From the NCBI GenBank assembly GCA_039028635.1, contig JBCCHV010000007.1, forward strand, positions 1-64,000: a stretch of 64,000 bases of DNA, given 5' to 3'. The stretch's first letter is position 1, and every line of letters begins with the position of its first letter. Shown in pieces: positions 42,442 through 49,149 of this stretch. The notes beneath the pieces are model-generated. The model was not told where the DNA came from and searched no databases. It saw only the letters and a program-made list of their open reading frames with translations. Position numbers and translations under genes: made by a program. The DNA is from Acidobacteriota bacterium (lineage in GTDB: Bacteria > Acidobacteriota > Thermoanaerobaculia > Multivoradales > JBCCEF01).

Positions 42442-42888
42442 TTACTCGACGCAGCATGAGCCGCAGTCGTTGCTGGCGCAGCCGCCGCAATGGAGTTGTT
42501 GGCCGCAGAAGATGCAGCAAGAGCGAGGGCGAAAGTCGGCGTCGAGCGACAGCTCGGCCACCGAGTAGGAGATCAGCTCGACTGTGCCGTCGAGCAACGG
42601 GAGCGAGGTGTGCCCCCAGGGTGGTAGCGGTGTCTTGGTGAGCGGGCGGAGCTCGCCGAGGCCGTCGACCTCGAAGACCTCGAGCGTCACGCCGGTGACG
42701 TCGACCTTGGGGACGATCCAGAGGCCGAGGTCGGCCTCGGCGATGATGAGAGGGGCACCCCACTGGCCGGAGAGGGTGGCCGTGGTGCTGTCCAGGTGCA
42801 CCCGCAGTTCGATGTCGTGAGTCTGGGCCGAGGCGGTGGCGGGTAGGAGCAGCAGGGTGATGACGGTGATGGCGAGGCGTAGACGCAC
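42442..42888 (-). CDS. Exported protein with Cys-rich tail
   Basis: A 148-residue protein with signal peptide MRLRLAITVITLLLLPATASA. The central part is beta-rich. The last 25 residues contain a dense Cys cluster (RSCCIFCGQQLHC and CGGCASNDCGSCC), which could be disulfide-bonded or metal-binding. It is divergent from the DprA-like gene. Confidence 0.6.
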   Translation of the reverse strand: MRLRLAITVITLLLLPATASAQTHDIELRVHLDSTTATLSGQWGAPLIIAEADLGLWIVPKVDVTGVTLEVFEVDGLGELRPLTKTPLPPWGHTSLPLLDGTVELISYSVAELSLDADFRPRSCCIFCGQQLHCGGCASNDCGSCCVE

Positions 42889-43015
42889 GGATTCCCCTCA
42901 GGCGGTGATTCGGATTGTCCTCTTGACTGAGGGAGTGCTGAAATTCTGCGGGAGCGGGACAGGTGGAACAGATCATGGTGAATTGAATTACGCCCCAGTT
43001 ACGCCTCGTGTCAGT

Positions 43016-43021
43016 TATAAT
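43016..43021 (+). promoter_or_regulatory. Consensus -10 box of the dprA-prt operon
   Basis: A perfect TATAAT ends 9 bases before ATG 43031, so the transcript would have at most a few leader bases. I see no good -35 box at normal spacing; an activator may be needed. Confidence 0.5.
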
Positions 43022-43030
43022 GACATTTGT

Positions 43031-43741
43031 ATGCCGTCCACCCCGCCTGCTGAGCACGACCGCAAGGGCTTCGCCCCTTGGAGTCCTGAGGATGTCCTTG
43101 GGCCGTTGAACTCGTTTGAGGCCAAGCATGCGCCCGAAGCGCTCTACCTCCGCGGAGACCTTGACCTTCTGAGATCCGGGCCCAAGGTGGCGATCGTGGG
43201 CTCTCGGAAGGCGTCGCCGGATGGCCTGAAGCGAGCCCGCAAGTTGGCTCGAGGACTGGTGGAGCATGGCGTCACGATCGTCAGCGGCTTGGCTGAGGGC
43301 ATCGACACCGCAGCCCATACGGCGGCGATCGAAGCGGGCGGCCGGACGATTGCGGTCATTGGAACGCCTCTGGACAGGTACTACCCGAGGAAGAACGCAG
43401 CGCTCCAGGACAAGATTGCAGCGGAGCACCTGCTGGTTTCCCAGTTTGCCCCGGGCGTCGAGACGGCTCGATTTCACTTCCCGATGCGCAATCGAACCAT
43501 GGCCCTGATTTCGGATGCTTCCGTCATCATCGAGGCTGGCGAGTCGAGCGGCACCAAGTCACAGGGGTGGGAGGCGCTTAGAATGGGGCGTCCACTTTTC
43601 TTGGTCAGGTCGGTGGTCGAGAATCCCTCTCTGAGCTGGCCCAAAAAGATGGTCGACTACGGCGCTGGCGTTCTTCGTCGAACCGAGGACCTCCTCGGCT
43701 CGCTGCCTTTCTCACAGGCCACTGGTGAGCTTGCTTTCTAG
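43031..43741 (+). CDS. DprA/Smf-like SLOG-domain protein
   Basis: A 236-residue protein with a DprA-type Rossmann fold: KVAIVGSRKAS (about 52-62), VTIVSGLAEGIDTAAHTAAI (81-100), AVIGTPLDRYYP (108-119) and a C-terminal NRTMALISDASVIIEAG. The SAM-like and winged-helix domains of competence DprA are absent. SLOG proteins of this group bind nucleotides or ssDNA and appear in conflict systems. The gene overlaps a phosphoribosyltransferase by 17 bases, so the two act together. Confidence 0.8.
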   Translation: MPSTPPAEHDRKGFAPWSPEDVLGPLNSFEAKHAPEALYLRGDLDLLRSGPKVAIVGSRKASPDGLKRARKLARGLVEHGVTIVSGLAEGIDTAAHTAAIEAGGRTIAVIGTPLDRYYPRKNAALQDKIAAEHLLVSQFAPGVETARFHFPMRNRTMALISDASVIIEAGESSGTKSQGWEALRMGRPLFLVRSVVENPSLSWPKKMVDYGAGVLRRTEDLLGSLPFSQATGELAF

Positions 43742-44417
43742 GCAGTCGTTCGCCTCATTCCTTCGATACTCGGTCCGAGGCGACTCGGAGCTGTCACGAA
43801 AGTCTCGCGATGCGCGACTTGACCTCAAGAACAACAAGGTCATCGCCAGTCTCGGGATCACGAATGCGCAGTACATTGCGCTCAGGCTTACCGAGGAGTT
43901 TCAGAAGGAGGACGAGGAGTTCGAGAACCCGGAGCTTCGTCGAAAGCTCAGGTTGCTGGAGACCGTCCTCAGCCCGACGGCGGCACTCGTTCCAGTACCA
44001 AGAAGCTCCCTGATCGGACCAGATTCTCTCTGGCCTCCCTTCGAGCTTGCGACCGCTCTGGTCGATCAAGGCTTGGGAGGCCAAGTCCTCCCGATCCTGA
44101 AGCGTACGAGAGCCGTCCCGAAGGCAGCCTTCGCCGCGCCGGGTGAGCGCTCAAGCGCTCAGGATCACTTTGAAACCATCGCAGTCGATCAGGATCAAGA
44201 AGTGCCTCGGACCTTGATTCTTGTCGATGACATCATCACAACGGGAGCGAGCATACTGGGCACCGCAAGCTTGCTCCGGCGAAGTTGGCCGACGGCAGAG
44301 ATCAGGGCATTTCTGGCCTATTTGCCGTTGTCGTTCGGCGAGGTCGAATCCATCGTCGACCCACAGATCGGCAGCATCCAACTCAGGCCGGATGGAAGCA
44401 CCAGCAGAACTCCGTAG
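43725..44417 (+). CDS. Phosphoribosyltransferase-fold protein
   Basis: A 230-residue protein starting at GTG 43725 inside the DprA-like gene. The PRPP-binding loop is ILVDDIITTGAS (about 165-176), and VPVPRSSLI near 90 matches the early PRTase strand seen in ComF-like proteins. The N-terminal 75 residues are a helical extra domain. Pairing with a SLOG protein suggests nucleotide synthesis or sensing rather than salvage. Confidence 0.8.
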   Translation: MSLLSRQSFASFLRYSVRGDSELSRKSRDARLDLKNNKVIASLGITNAQYIALRLTEEFQKEDEEFENPELRRKLRLLETVLSPTAALVPVPRSSLIGPDSLWPPFELATALVDQGLGGQVLPILKRTRAVPKAAFAAPGERSSAQDHFETIAVDQDQEVPRTLILVDDIITTGASILGTASLLRRSWPTAEIRAFLAYLPLSFGEVESIVDPQIGSIQLRPDGSTSRTP

Positions 44418-44497
44418 GCCCTTCCTGAGGCAACAGCCCTATTTCCTGGGGGGGGGGATATAAGCAAATATCAAATATATTTAATTTAAATTTAGTG

Positions 44498-44526
44498 TTG
44501 ACACCTACATACATTTGTAGTAAAGT
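44498..44526 (+). promoter_or_regulatory. Sigma70-type promoter upstream of structured leader
   Basis: TTGACA (44498-44503), 17-base spacer and TAAAGT (44521-44526). The spacer contains CTACA/TGTAG as an inverted repeat, a possible operator. Transcription from about 44533 would cover the hairpin, the pseudoknot and the 44705 gene. Confidence 0.65.
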
Positions 44527-44589
44527 ATTTGCTGGACGCATTCCTTGCGCTTTCCCTGATATTCCCCTATAGTAATCCCGGAAAGGCGA

Positions 44590-44692
44590 AAGCCCCGGCG
44601 GCAACCGGGGCTTCCTGCTCACGCGACACGGAGCGTCGCTGAGAGCGTCTGAGGGAATCCTACCTTTGTGGCGCCCGTGTCGCAACTCTCAG
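44590..44692 (+). ncRNA. Structured RNA element, copy C (hairpin plus pseudoknot leader)
   Basis: AAGCCCCGG pairs with CCGGGGCTT (44590-44598 with 44605-44613). Then GCGACACGG (44623-44631) pairs with CCGTGTCGC (44675-44683), and CTGAGAG (44639-44645) with CTCTCAG (44686-44692). The last two interleave, forming an H-type pseudoknot. The segment at 44659-44677 matches 17 of 19 bases of copy B (CCTCCCTTTGCGGCGCCCG). GCGAC can also pair with GTCGC at 44635-44639, so two folds compete. The ribosome-binding site AAGGGAGG follows at once, so the fold could gate translation. Confidence 0.6.
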
Positions 44693-44704
44693 AAGGGAGG
44701 CGAC

Positions 44705-44905
44705 ATGCGTCTATTTTCCTGGTTAGCGGAAATTCTCCTCCGTTCACTCCAAAGATTCTTCGGCGGCAGCTCCAGCCTCGTGGGCGCCTTGAGAGCGGCA
44801 AAGCGCTCGCTCTACGGCCCCTCCAGCGAGGTGCCGGGCTGGGTGCCCTGGGCTGGGCTGGTAGTGGCGCTGGTGGGTGTGGTGCTGACGGTGGTGCTGA
44901 GGTAG
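44705..44905 (+). CDS. Small membrane protein behind structured leader
   Basis: A 66-residue protein with AAGGGAGGCGAC before ATG 44705. The basic amphipathic N-terminal half (LAEILLRSLQRFFG) is followed by a C-terminal transmembrane helix (VPWAGLVVALVGVVLTVVL). Size and build recall holin-like or toxin-like peptides, but there is no family match. Confidence 0.6.
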   Translation: MRLFSWLAEILLRSLQRFFGGSSSLVGALRAAKRSLYGPSSEVPGWVPWAGLVVALVGVVLTVVLR

Positions 44906-44909
44906 GGGG

Positions 44910-45146
44910 CTAGCCGTTGGGATCGATGAACGGCCCGGAGTCGAAGCCATTGAGATCGATGAACGGGCCAGCCTCGGCGCCGGTGGGGTCGATGTGAGGG
45001 CCGACCTCCAGCCCATGGGGGTCGATGAAGGGACCAACCTCGAGCGCGATCCCGAGAGGATCGATGTGCGGCCCGACGGAGAGGGCCAGGGCGGGGGAAG
45101 CTGCGAAGCAGATCAAGATGGCGGCGAAGAGAGCAGTGCGTCGCAT
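44910..45146 (-). CDS. Exported peptide with GP(H/F)IDP.G repeats
   Basis: A 78-residue protein. Signal peptide MRRTALFAAILICFAASPALA is followed by five repeats: GPHIDPLG, GPFIDPHG, GPHIDPTG, GPFIDLNG and the terminal GPFIDPNG. It is divergent from 45210, which encodes related repeats without a signal peptide. No known family name is recalled with confidence. The role could be adhesive, ion-binding or signalling. Confidence 0.6.
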   Translation of the reverse strand: MRRTALFAAILICFAASPALALSVGPHIDPLGIALEVGPFIDPHGLEVGPHIDPTGAEAGPFIDLNGFDSGPFIDPNG

Positions 45147-45209
45147 ACTGCAATCCTACAACAGCGGCAGCGCAATCTCGTAATCGCCGGCCGGCGGTAT
45201 ACTCCGCCC

Positions 45210-45455
45210 ATGAACTCCTCAATGCAGTTGACGGGCGGGCACATCGACCCCAACGGCTCGATCTCCCTGAATGGCGGCCAGGTGGACCCCAACGGCCGGC
45301 AGCTCCCCGGCGGCCCTGGGCAGGACCCGAACGGCGGCGTCTCCCTCAACGGCGGCCACATGGACCCCAATGGAGGCGTCTGCCTCAATGGGGGGCAGTA
45401 CGACCCGGACGGAGCTCCGGTGGCGGGCGGACCGGAGGTCGACCCGAACGGCTAG
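45210..45455 (+). CDS. GG.(I/V)DPNG repeat peptide
   Basis: An 81-residue protein made almost only of repeats: GGHIDPNG, GGQVDPNG, GPGQDPNG, GGHMDPNG, GGQYDPDG and the terminal GPEVDPNG, each followed by a short linker. A TATACT box (45198-45203) lies 6 bases before ATG 45210, so the mRNA looks leaderless. It lacks a signal peptide and has a single Cys. It is the partner of the exported repeat peptide on the other strand. Confidence 0.6.
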   Translation: MNSSMQLTGGHIDPNGSISLNGGQVDPNGRQLPGGPGQDPNGGVSLNGGHMDPNGGVCLNGGQYDPDGAPVAGGPEVDPNG

Positions 45456-45501
45456 GCAGCCCGCTCGACGGCCTTCTCGCGGTCGGCGGTGAGGATTGCC
45501 A

Positions 45502-45879
45502 CTAGGCCTCCTCCGGAAAGCAGAAAGTCAGCGCTTGGCCGTCAAAGCTGACGCAGATGGTGTGGTTCCGTCGCCGGCCGGTGCCGGTGATGATGACCTG
45601 GTACGCGTGGGTCTCGCCCGCCGGGAGGCCCCGGCGGAGCCCGAAAGTCGACATATAGGCCACATCCCACCAGACCCCCTTGAGGTCGTTGCACCAGCGG
45701 GGGTTGGCGACCGCGCGCTCAATCAGGGAGAGCAGTCCGGCGGCGATGTAGACCGGGGTCTCTCGGAAGAGCTGTTGAGTGATCTCCTCGAAGTCGCCTT
45801 GGTAGGCATCCATCAGGACACCGTCGTTGACGGCCTGGTCGCGGGTGTAGGCGTAGATGACCTTCTCGTTTGCGAGCAT
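45502..45879 (-). CDS. DUF6573-like conserved phage protein
   Basis: A 125-residue protein. IYAYTRDQAVNDGVLMDA and the central W..D..YM...GLR..LPAGE..A pattern match a conserved family of phage and plasmid proteins of unknown function. ATG 45879 overlaps the upstream stop (TGATG). It belongs to a three-gene reverse-strand operon with 45879 and 46094. Confidence 0.65.
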   Translation of the reverse strand: MLANEKVIYAYTRDQAVNDGVLMDAYQGDFEEITQQLFRETPVYIAAGLLSLIERAVANPRWCNDLKGVWWDVAYMSTFGLRRGLPAGETHAYQVIITGTGRRRNHTICVSFDGQALTFCFPEEA

Positions 45880-46094
45880 CAGACGCCCTCCTGAGCGGGA
45901 CACTGTCGGTTGGAGTCTCCACCGCAGGTGATCAAGGCGACCCAGCCGTCTCCGTCATGGTCGCCGTCGAGGTCGGCGCACTGCCCGCATAGAGTGGCAT
46001 CGCAGGAGTGGCAGAAGTAGACGGAGGGCTCATTGCAGTGGCTGCATGGGTATCCGAGCTCTTCGGTGGTTTCCTGCTGTAGCTTCGTGGTCAT
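45879..46094 (-). CDS. Small zinc-finger protein
   Basis: A 71-residue protein. CSHCNEPSVYFCHSCDATLCGQCADLDGDH has the spacing of a B-box-like or LIM-like double zinc site. ATG 46094 (or GTG 46097) overlaps the upstream stop. It lies in the middle of the operon controlled from 46.4 kb. Confidence 0.6.
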   Translation of the reverse strand: MTTKLQQETTEELGYPCSHCNEPSVYFCHSCDATLCGQCADLDGDHDGDGWVALITCGGDSNRQCPAQEGV

Positions 46095-46345
46095 CACTGC
46101 TCCTCCATGTACTCGGCAACGACGTCTTCGGCGAGGTCAACGGGGAGCCCCTCGATGCGGGCCGCCAGCTCGGCAGCGTCGCCGTTGTCGTAGTCGGGAT
46201 GATCGAGGGAGCCGACCAGAATGCCGTCGACAAACAGATCCCAGCTCTCGACGCCGTCCGCGCACTGCCGGCAGCCGCGGCCGAGGCAGCGGTCGCACTC
46301 GATGGCTTGGACGGTGGCGGTGGTGATCTGAATGGCTGCGAGCAT
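46094..46345 (-). CDS. Small hypothetical protein with Cys cluster
   Basis: An 83-residue acidic protein; ATG 46345 has GGAGAAAAAGAG before it. CDRCLGRGCRQC looks like a half DnaJ-type zinc module. The rest is acidic and helical. First gene of the operon transcribed from the promoter at 46375-46403. Confidence 0.55.
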   Translation of the reverse strand: MLAAIQITTATVQAIECDRCLGRGCRQCADGVESWDLFVDGILVGSLDHPDYDNGDAAELAARIEGLPVDLAEDVVAEYMEEQ

Positions 46346-46374
46346 CTCTTTTTCTCCCTCGTCGGTATGACCAA

Positions 46375-46403
46375 ATGATATCCAATGGATATCCAACTGT
46401 TAA
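46375..46403 (-). promoter_or_regulatory. Leftward promoter overlapped by GATATCC/GGATATC operator
   Basis: On the reverse strand TTAACA (46403-46398) and TATCAT (46380-46375) are 17 bases apart. The inverted repeat GATATCC-AAT-GGATATC (46377-46393) covers the -10 and spacer. A further half-site lies at about 46425. The divergent RHH protein is the likely binder. Confidence 0.65.
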
Positions 46404-46441
46404 GCCTTGACGTGGATTTCCGATGGATATACATTCCGGCA

Positions 46442-46618
46442 ATGGCGAAAGATGAAAGAGAGACCAGGAGACACAGCTCATCCGTGCTCGTGAGGCTCAC
46501 CGAGGAGCAGCTCGAGCTGGTGGACCGGGCGGCCGAAGCCACCGGACTCAATCGGACGGGATGGGTGCGGATGACGCTGCTGCAGGCGGCGAAGCAGCAG
46601 CTTGGAGAGGGTGGCTAG
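46442..46618 (+). CDS. Ribbon-helix-helix regulator
   Basis: A 58-residue protein. HSSSVLVRLTEEQLELVDRAAEATGLNRTGWVRMTL is a typical RHH fold (beta strand, two helices, N-cap Asn-Arg). TATACA (46428-46433) lies 8 bases before ATG 46442, so a leaderless transcript is likely. It probably represses the divergent three-gene operon and itself. Confidence 0.75.
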   Translation: MAKDERETRRHSSSVLVRLTEEQLELVDRAAEATGLNRTGWVRMTLLQAAKQQLGEGG

Positions 46619-47136
46619 AGGCGGTCGACCAGCGCCTTAATGAGTGGCACCAGGGAGCTGCCGAGGAGTGCACCCCAAAAGCTCAGGCGAGCAAGGCGCT
46701 TGCGAAGGGCCGCCTCCTGCTCAAATTTCAGGTCCTTTTCTTGCCTGGCGAGATGCTGTGCGGGGCCGCGGTTCGGCGTGTATGAAACGAAGTGAGGGCA
46801 TTTCCGACGGTCTTCGGACAGCTCGTCGGCAATGGCAGCTTCGTCGGCCCTAGCGAAGACTCCGGCTGTCCAGGCGCTACGCCAGCAGTTCGCCACGATG
46901 ATCAAGTGCGGTTCGATTCCAGGGGAGGAGCCCCGCTTGAATGCCGTAGCGATCGCCGCCAGCCGCCACCTATCGACTGTCGAAGCTTCGCTGTCTCCCT
47001 TGGCGAGGTAACCGCAGTCCAGGCAGGTCGGATTTCTGGCGCCTCGGATGCGCCGCTTCGCCTGCCTCCACCAGCGCCAAAGGCGTCTCCGTTGTGATTT
47101 CTTCCAGCGTCCCGGGCGAGGAACGAGGCGGCTCAT
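46615..47136 (-). CDS. C-terminally membrane-anchored hypothetical protein
   Basis: A 173-residue protein; ATG 47136 is chosen because an upstream gene ends at 47168. It has a very basic N-terminus, CLDCGYLAKGD, further Cys (ANCW, RKCPHF), a charged helix and a C-terminal transmembrane segment (LSFWGALLGSSLVPLIKAL). The Cys residues may form a zinc site. Tail-anchored layout on the cytoplasmic side. Confidence 0.5.
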   Translation of the reverse strand: MSRLVPRPGRWKKSQRRRLWRWWRQAKRRIRGARNPTCLDCGYLAKGDSEASTVDRWRLAAIATAFKRGSSPGIEPHLIIVANCWRSAWTAGVFARADEAAIADELSEDRRKCPHFVSYTPNRGPAQHLARQEKDLKFEQEAALRKRLARLSFWGALLGSSLVPLIKALVDRL

Positions 47137-47167
47137 AAGTGCTCCGTGGGTGGGTCGAGGGGCCTGC

Positions 47168-47569
47168 CTAAAGGAACGAGACTTCGGCTGTCTTTGCACC
47201 CAGATCCGCTTGACACAGAAATTCTCGGCGCACCGTACCGCCTAGAGCGGTTTCAGCTTCTACCCACGACTGCACGAGGAACTCGCCTTCCGAAAGCTGG
47301 TGGACGTCATCCAGTGGGCCGCTGAGGGCCCCCTTGAATTTGGCGCTCCGCGGATTCTTGAGCTGGCTCTCCACGGCGCGGCGGCAAGCCATGAGCGCAT
47401 CAATCGCTCCTTCCGGCCGGGCGGGTGCCGGAGCGGCCTGTTCTTGGGGGGGAGCGGGGCGCCGAGTCGACCTCCAGGTGAAGAAGCTGAACCAGAAGAT
47501 GGCGGCGATGACGGCACAGCCGGCCAGAATCTTCCCGTCGCTCGGCAGTGGCTTCGGCTCGGAGGTCAA
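47168..47569 (-). CDS. Single-pass membrane protein with extracytoplasmic domain
   Basis: A 133-residue protein. TTG 47569 overlaps the stop of a 28-codon zinc-ribbon ORF (TTGA). The transmembrane helix is ILAGCAVIAAIFWFSFF. The C-terminal domain has ACRRAVESQLKNPRSAKFKG and SWVEAETALGGTVRREFLCQ, a pattern I have seen in membrane-linked bacterial proteins of unknown function. A longer start at GTG 47620 is possible. Confidence 0.55.
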   Translation of the reverse strand: MTSEPKPLPSDGKILAGCAVIAAIFWFSFFTWRSTRRPAPPQEQAAPAPARPEGAIDALMACRRAVESQLKNPRSAKFKGALSGPLDDVHQLSEGEFLVQSWVEAETALGGTVRREFLCQADLGAKTAEVSFL

Positions 47570-47652
47570 CGGGAGATCACCCCTGACAACAGGTGGATCT
47601 CTTCCGCGCAGTAAGGGCACGTTTTCAACGGCGGCCCTCCCCTTGAACTCAT
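47566..47652 (-). CDS. 28-residue zinc-ribbon micro-ORF
   Basis: ATG 47652 opens MSSRGGPPLKTCPYCAEEI, with the common zinc-ribbon beginning CPYCAEEI. It stops at 47566-47568, inside a TTGA overlap with the next gene. In many proteins CPYCAEEI heads a zinc ribbon joined to a membrane protein, so this may be a split version. Alternatively it is the stub of a frameshifted longer gene. Confidence 0.4.
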   Translation of the reverse strand: MSSRGGPPLKTCPYCAEEIHLLSGVISR

Positions 47653-47956
47653 TTCGATGTTGCGCTATCGCAGCGTCTCGATATTACCGAGCCGCAGCGC
47701 TCAAGCCAAGCCTTCAGGGCGAATGATCTAATGGCGATGCGTCGATCTTCAGGGTTGCGCTGAACGATCGACGAGTTTCCGTGTCGGTAGCTTTGGGGAG
47801 GGCTACCGCCGATGGCCTCCCTTTGCGGCGCCCGACATGGGAGCAATTACATTCGAATTCGCTACGTTGCGAATCCGATGCTGTCATGCTCTGGGGGACT
47901 GTGGCCCTACGGGCCAATGCCGGCCCCGTAGGGACCTCGGCAAAAGGAGAAGTGCT
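47653..47956 (+). other. Intergenic region upstream of DPDG peptide
   Basis: No gene is clear. A 73-codon extension of the 47957 ORF would start at 47837, inside the structured RNA, and has no ribosome-binding site. The region is filled mainly by structured RNA copy B and a hairpin (CTACGGG with CCCGTAG, 47907-47931) just before AAAGGAGAAG. Confidence 0.5.
47740..47890 (+). ncRNA. Structured RNA element, copy B (hairpin plus pseudoknot)
   Basis: A 13-pair hairpin with one bulge: CGTCGATC/GATCGACG (47740-47747 with 47766-47773) and TTCAG/CTGAA around loop GGTTGCG. Then CGGTAGC/GCTACCG (47785-47791 with 47802-47808), whose loop GGGGAGG (47795-47801) pairs with CCTCCC (47816-47821). TGTCGG (47782-47787) can pair with CCGACA (47832-47837). 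Copy A keeps these pairs with different bases, good evidence of conserved structure. It leads into the 47957 peptide gene. Confidence 0.65.
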
Positions 47957-48058
47957 ATGTGGGAACTGATTCTCGAGATTCTCGGCTTGGGAGATGGATC
48001 GACCGCAGAGAGCAATGGAGAGCAGGAAGGCAATCCCGGAGCCGATCCTGACGGCTAG
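47957..48058 (+). CDS. 33-residue peptide ending GADPDG
   Basis: AAAGGAGAAGTGCT precedes ATG 47957. The peptide MWELILEILGLGDGSTAESN... has an amphipathic hydrophobic start and the terminus NPGADPDG, like the DPNG ends of the repeat peptides at 44910 and 45210. It is convergent with and overlaps by 4 bases the TPR gene. A small peptide beside an XRE-TPR pair recalls peptide-sensing regulators. Confidence 0.5.
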   Translation: MWELILEILGLGDGSTAESNGEQEGNPGADPDG

Positions 48059-49146
48059 CTCGGCCTAGCTGATGCTCGGTGCCTCGCCTTCTCCAGGAGT
48101 TCTAGGAGTTGAACTTCGGCCTGGCGCCGAGCAGCCCCGCTGCTGACCAACAAAACTGCTGCGAGGGCCTCGCGGTCTGACCCAGCAGCTTCGAGAGCTC
48201 CAGCAGCCAGTGTGGCGGCATACTGGACCTCAGCGAGATTGCCCATTCTCAAGAGAACCTCAGCTCGGTCAAGTTCTATCAGTCCCGCCAAGTGGGGGTG
48301 CTCAACGCGTTCGGCTTGCTCCCGAGCTAGCCGAAGGCGAAGCTCTCCCTCCTCAAGGCTGCCCATACCAACCGCGATACGAGCCTTGAGCCAGTCGCGG
48401 TTAATTGAGAGCTTCTCGCTGGCGTGATCCCGGTATAGGTACTTGATCTTGTGAAAGAGCATCATGGCCGACTCGAAGCGGCCCGATTCCACAAGACTGA
48501 AGGCGAGGTTATGGATGGCATTCAGCAGCATTCGAGGCTCAGACTCGTCCATCTCCTGAATAGCCCCTGCCAAGATCTCAGACGCACCAGACTGGTCGCC
48601 CGAATCTGCTAGGACCTGCCCGAGTTTGATCTGAATGGGGTTCAGGGTTTCCGGCGAGACGAGTCCTGTCGCCGCCTGGATGGCGCTCCTGAGAATCACC
48701 TCAGCTCGATCCAGATCGCCCAGGTCCATCCAAAGCGAAGCCTCGAGCGATGAGATGGCGGCGGCGTCATTCTCGTCTGTGACGTCATCGATGAGGTCAC
48801 GGACCATCTCAAACATCCACGCCGCTTTCCGCAGGTTGCCAAGGGCTCGATAGGCGTTTCCAACGACCGCCCAAGCTAGCGGCAGCAGCTCCGGCCCAAA
48901 GGGGCTCGGACTCTTTTCGGCAGCGGCAACTGCCACCCGCCCCCAACTCACAGCCTCAGTATCGCCTTCAATTGCAAGCCTTCGGCAGAATCCTATGGCT
49001 AGCTGGATGAAGGCACGACTGCGACAGGCCTCAAGCTCTCGGGCCCTCTGGACTCTCTCGCGGGGAGGAAGGCCGGCCAACTCAGCCGCTGCGACGTTGG
49101 CTGCGAGCTCATAAGAGTTCTGGAGCTCGATGGTCTTGTCGATCAA
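48055..49146 (-). CDS. TPR-repeat regulator-like protein
   Basis: A 363-residue all-helical protein with TPR units (AWAVVGNAYRALGNLRKAAW, LEASLWMDLGDLDRAEVIL, HNLAFSLVESGRFESAMMLF, RIAVGMGSLEEGELRLRLA). It has no DNA-binding domain of its own, but the XRE-type gene lies 3 bases upstream, so the pair may form a split version of HTH-TPR (RRNPP-like) peptide-sensing regulators. Base composition is lower in GC than the phage core. Confidence 0.65.
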   Translation of the reverse strand: MIDKTIELQNSYELAANVAAAELAGLPPRERVQRARELEACRSRAFIQLAIGFCRRLAIEGDTEAVSWGRVAVAAAEKSPSPFGPELLPLAWAVVGNAYRALGNLRKAAWMFEMVRDLIDDVTDENDAAAISSLEASLWMDLGDLDRAEVILRSAIQAATGLVSPETLNPIQIKLGQVLADSGDQSGASEILAGAIQEMDESEPRMLLNAIHNLAFSLVESGRFESAMMLFHKIKYLYRDHASEKLSINRDWLKARIAVGMGSLEEGELRLRLAREQAERVEHPHLAGLIELDRAEVLLRMGNLAEVQYAATLAAGALEAAGSDREALAAVLLVSSGAARRQAEVQLLELLEKARHRASARPS

Positions 49147-49149
49147 CTC

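Larger units (their letters stand above)
44418..44704 (+). other. AT-rich intergenic region with promoter and structured leader
   Basis: No gene is seen. A G-run and an AT-rich block (44450-44497) are followed by a promoter (44498-44526), a strong hairpin and a pseudoknot-forming leader. The block ends in a good ribosome-binding site before 44705. Its AT content is far below that of the flanking genes in GC, a sign of recent insertion or a promoter island. Confidence 0.6.

Noticed and set aside
44590-44613. Rho-independent terminator for the dprA-PRTase operon
   Set aside because: The hairpin is strong but is followed by CCTGCTC rather than a T-run, and it lies inside the leader of the next promoter.
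47740-47890. Resemblance of GGTAGC...GCTACCG.CGATGG to a c-di-GMP-I riboswitch, and of CTGAGAG in copy C to the TPP box
   Set aside because: The other required conserved blocks (ACGCAAAGCC region of GEMM; CTGAT..GGATAATGCCAGCG of TPP) are absent.
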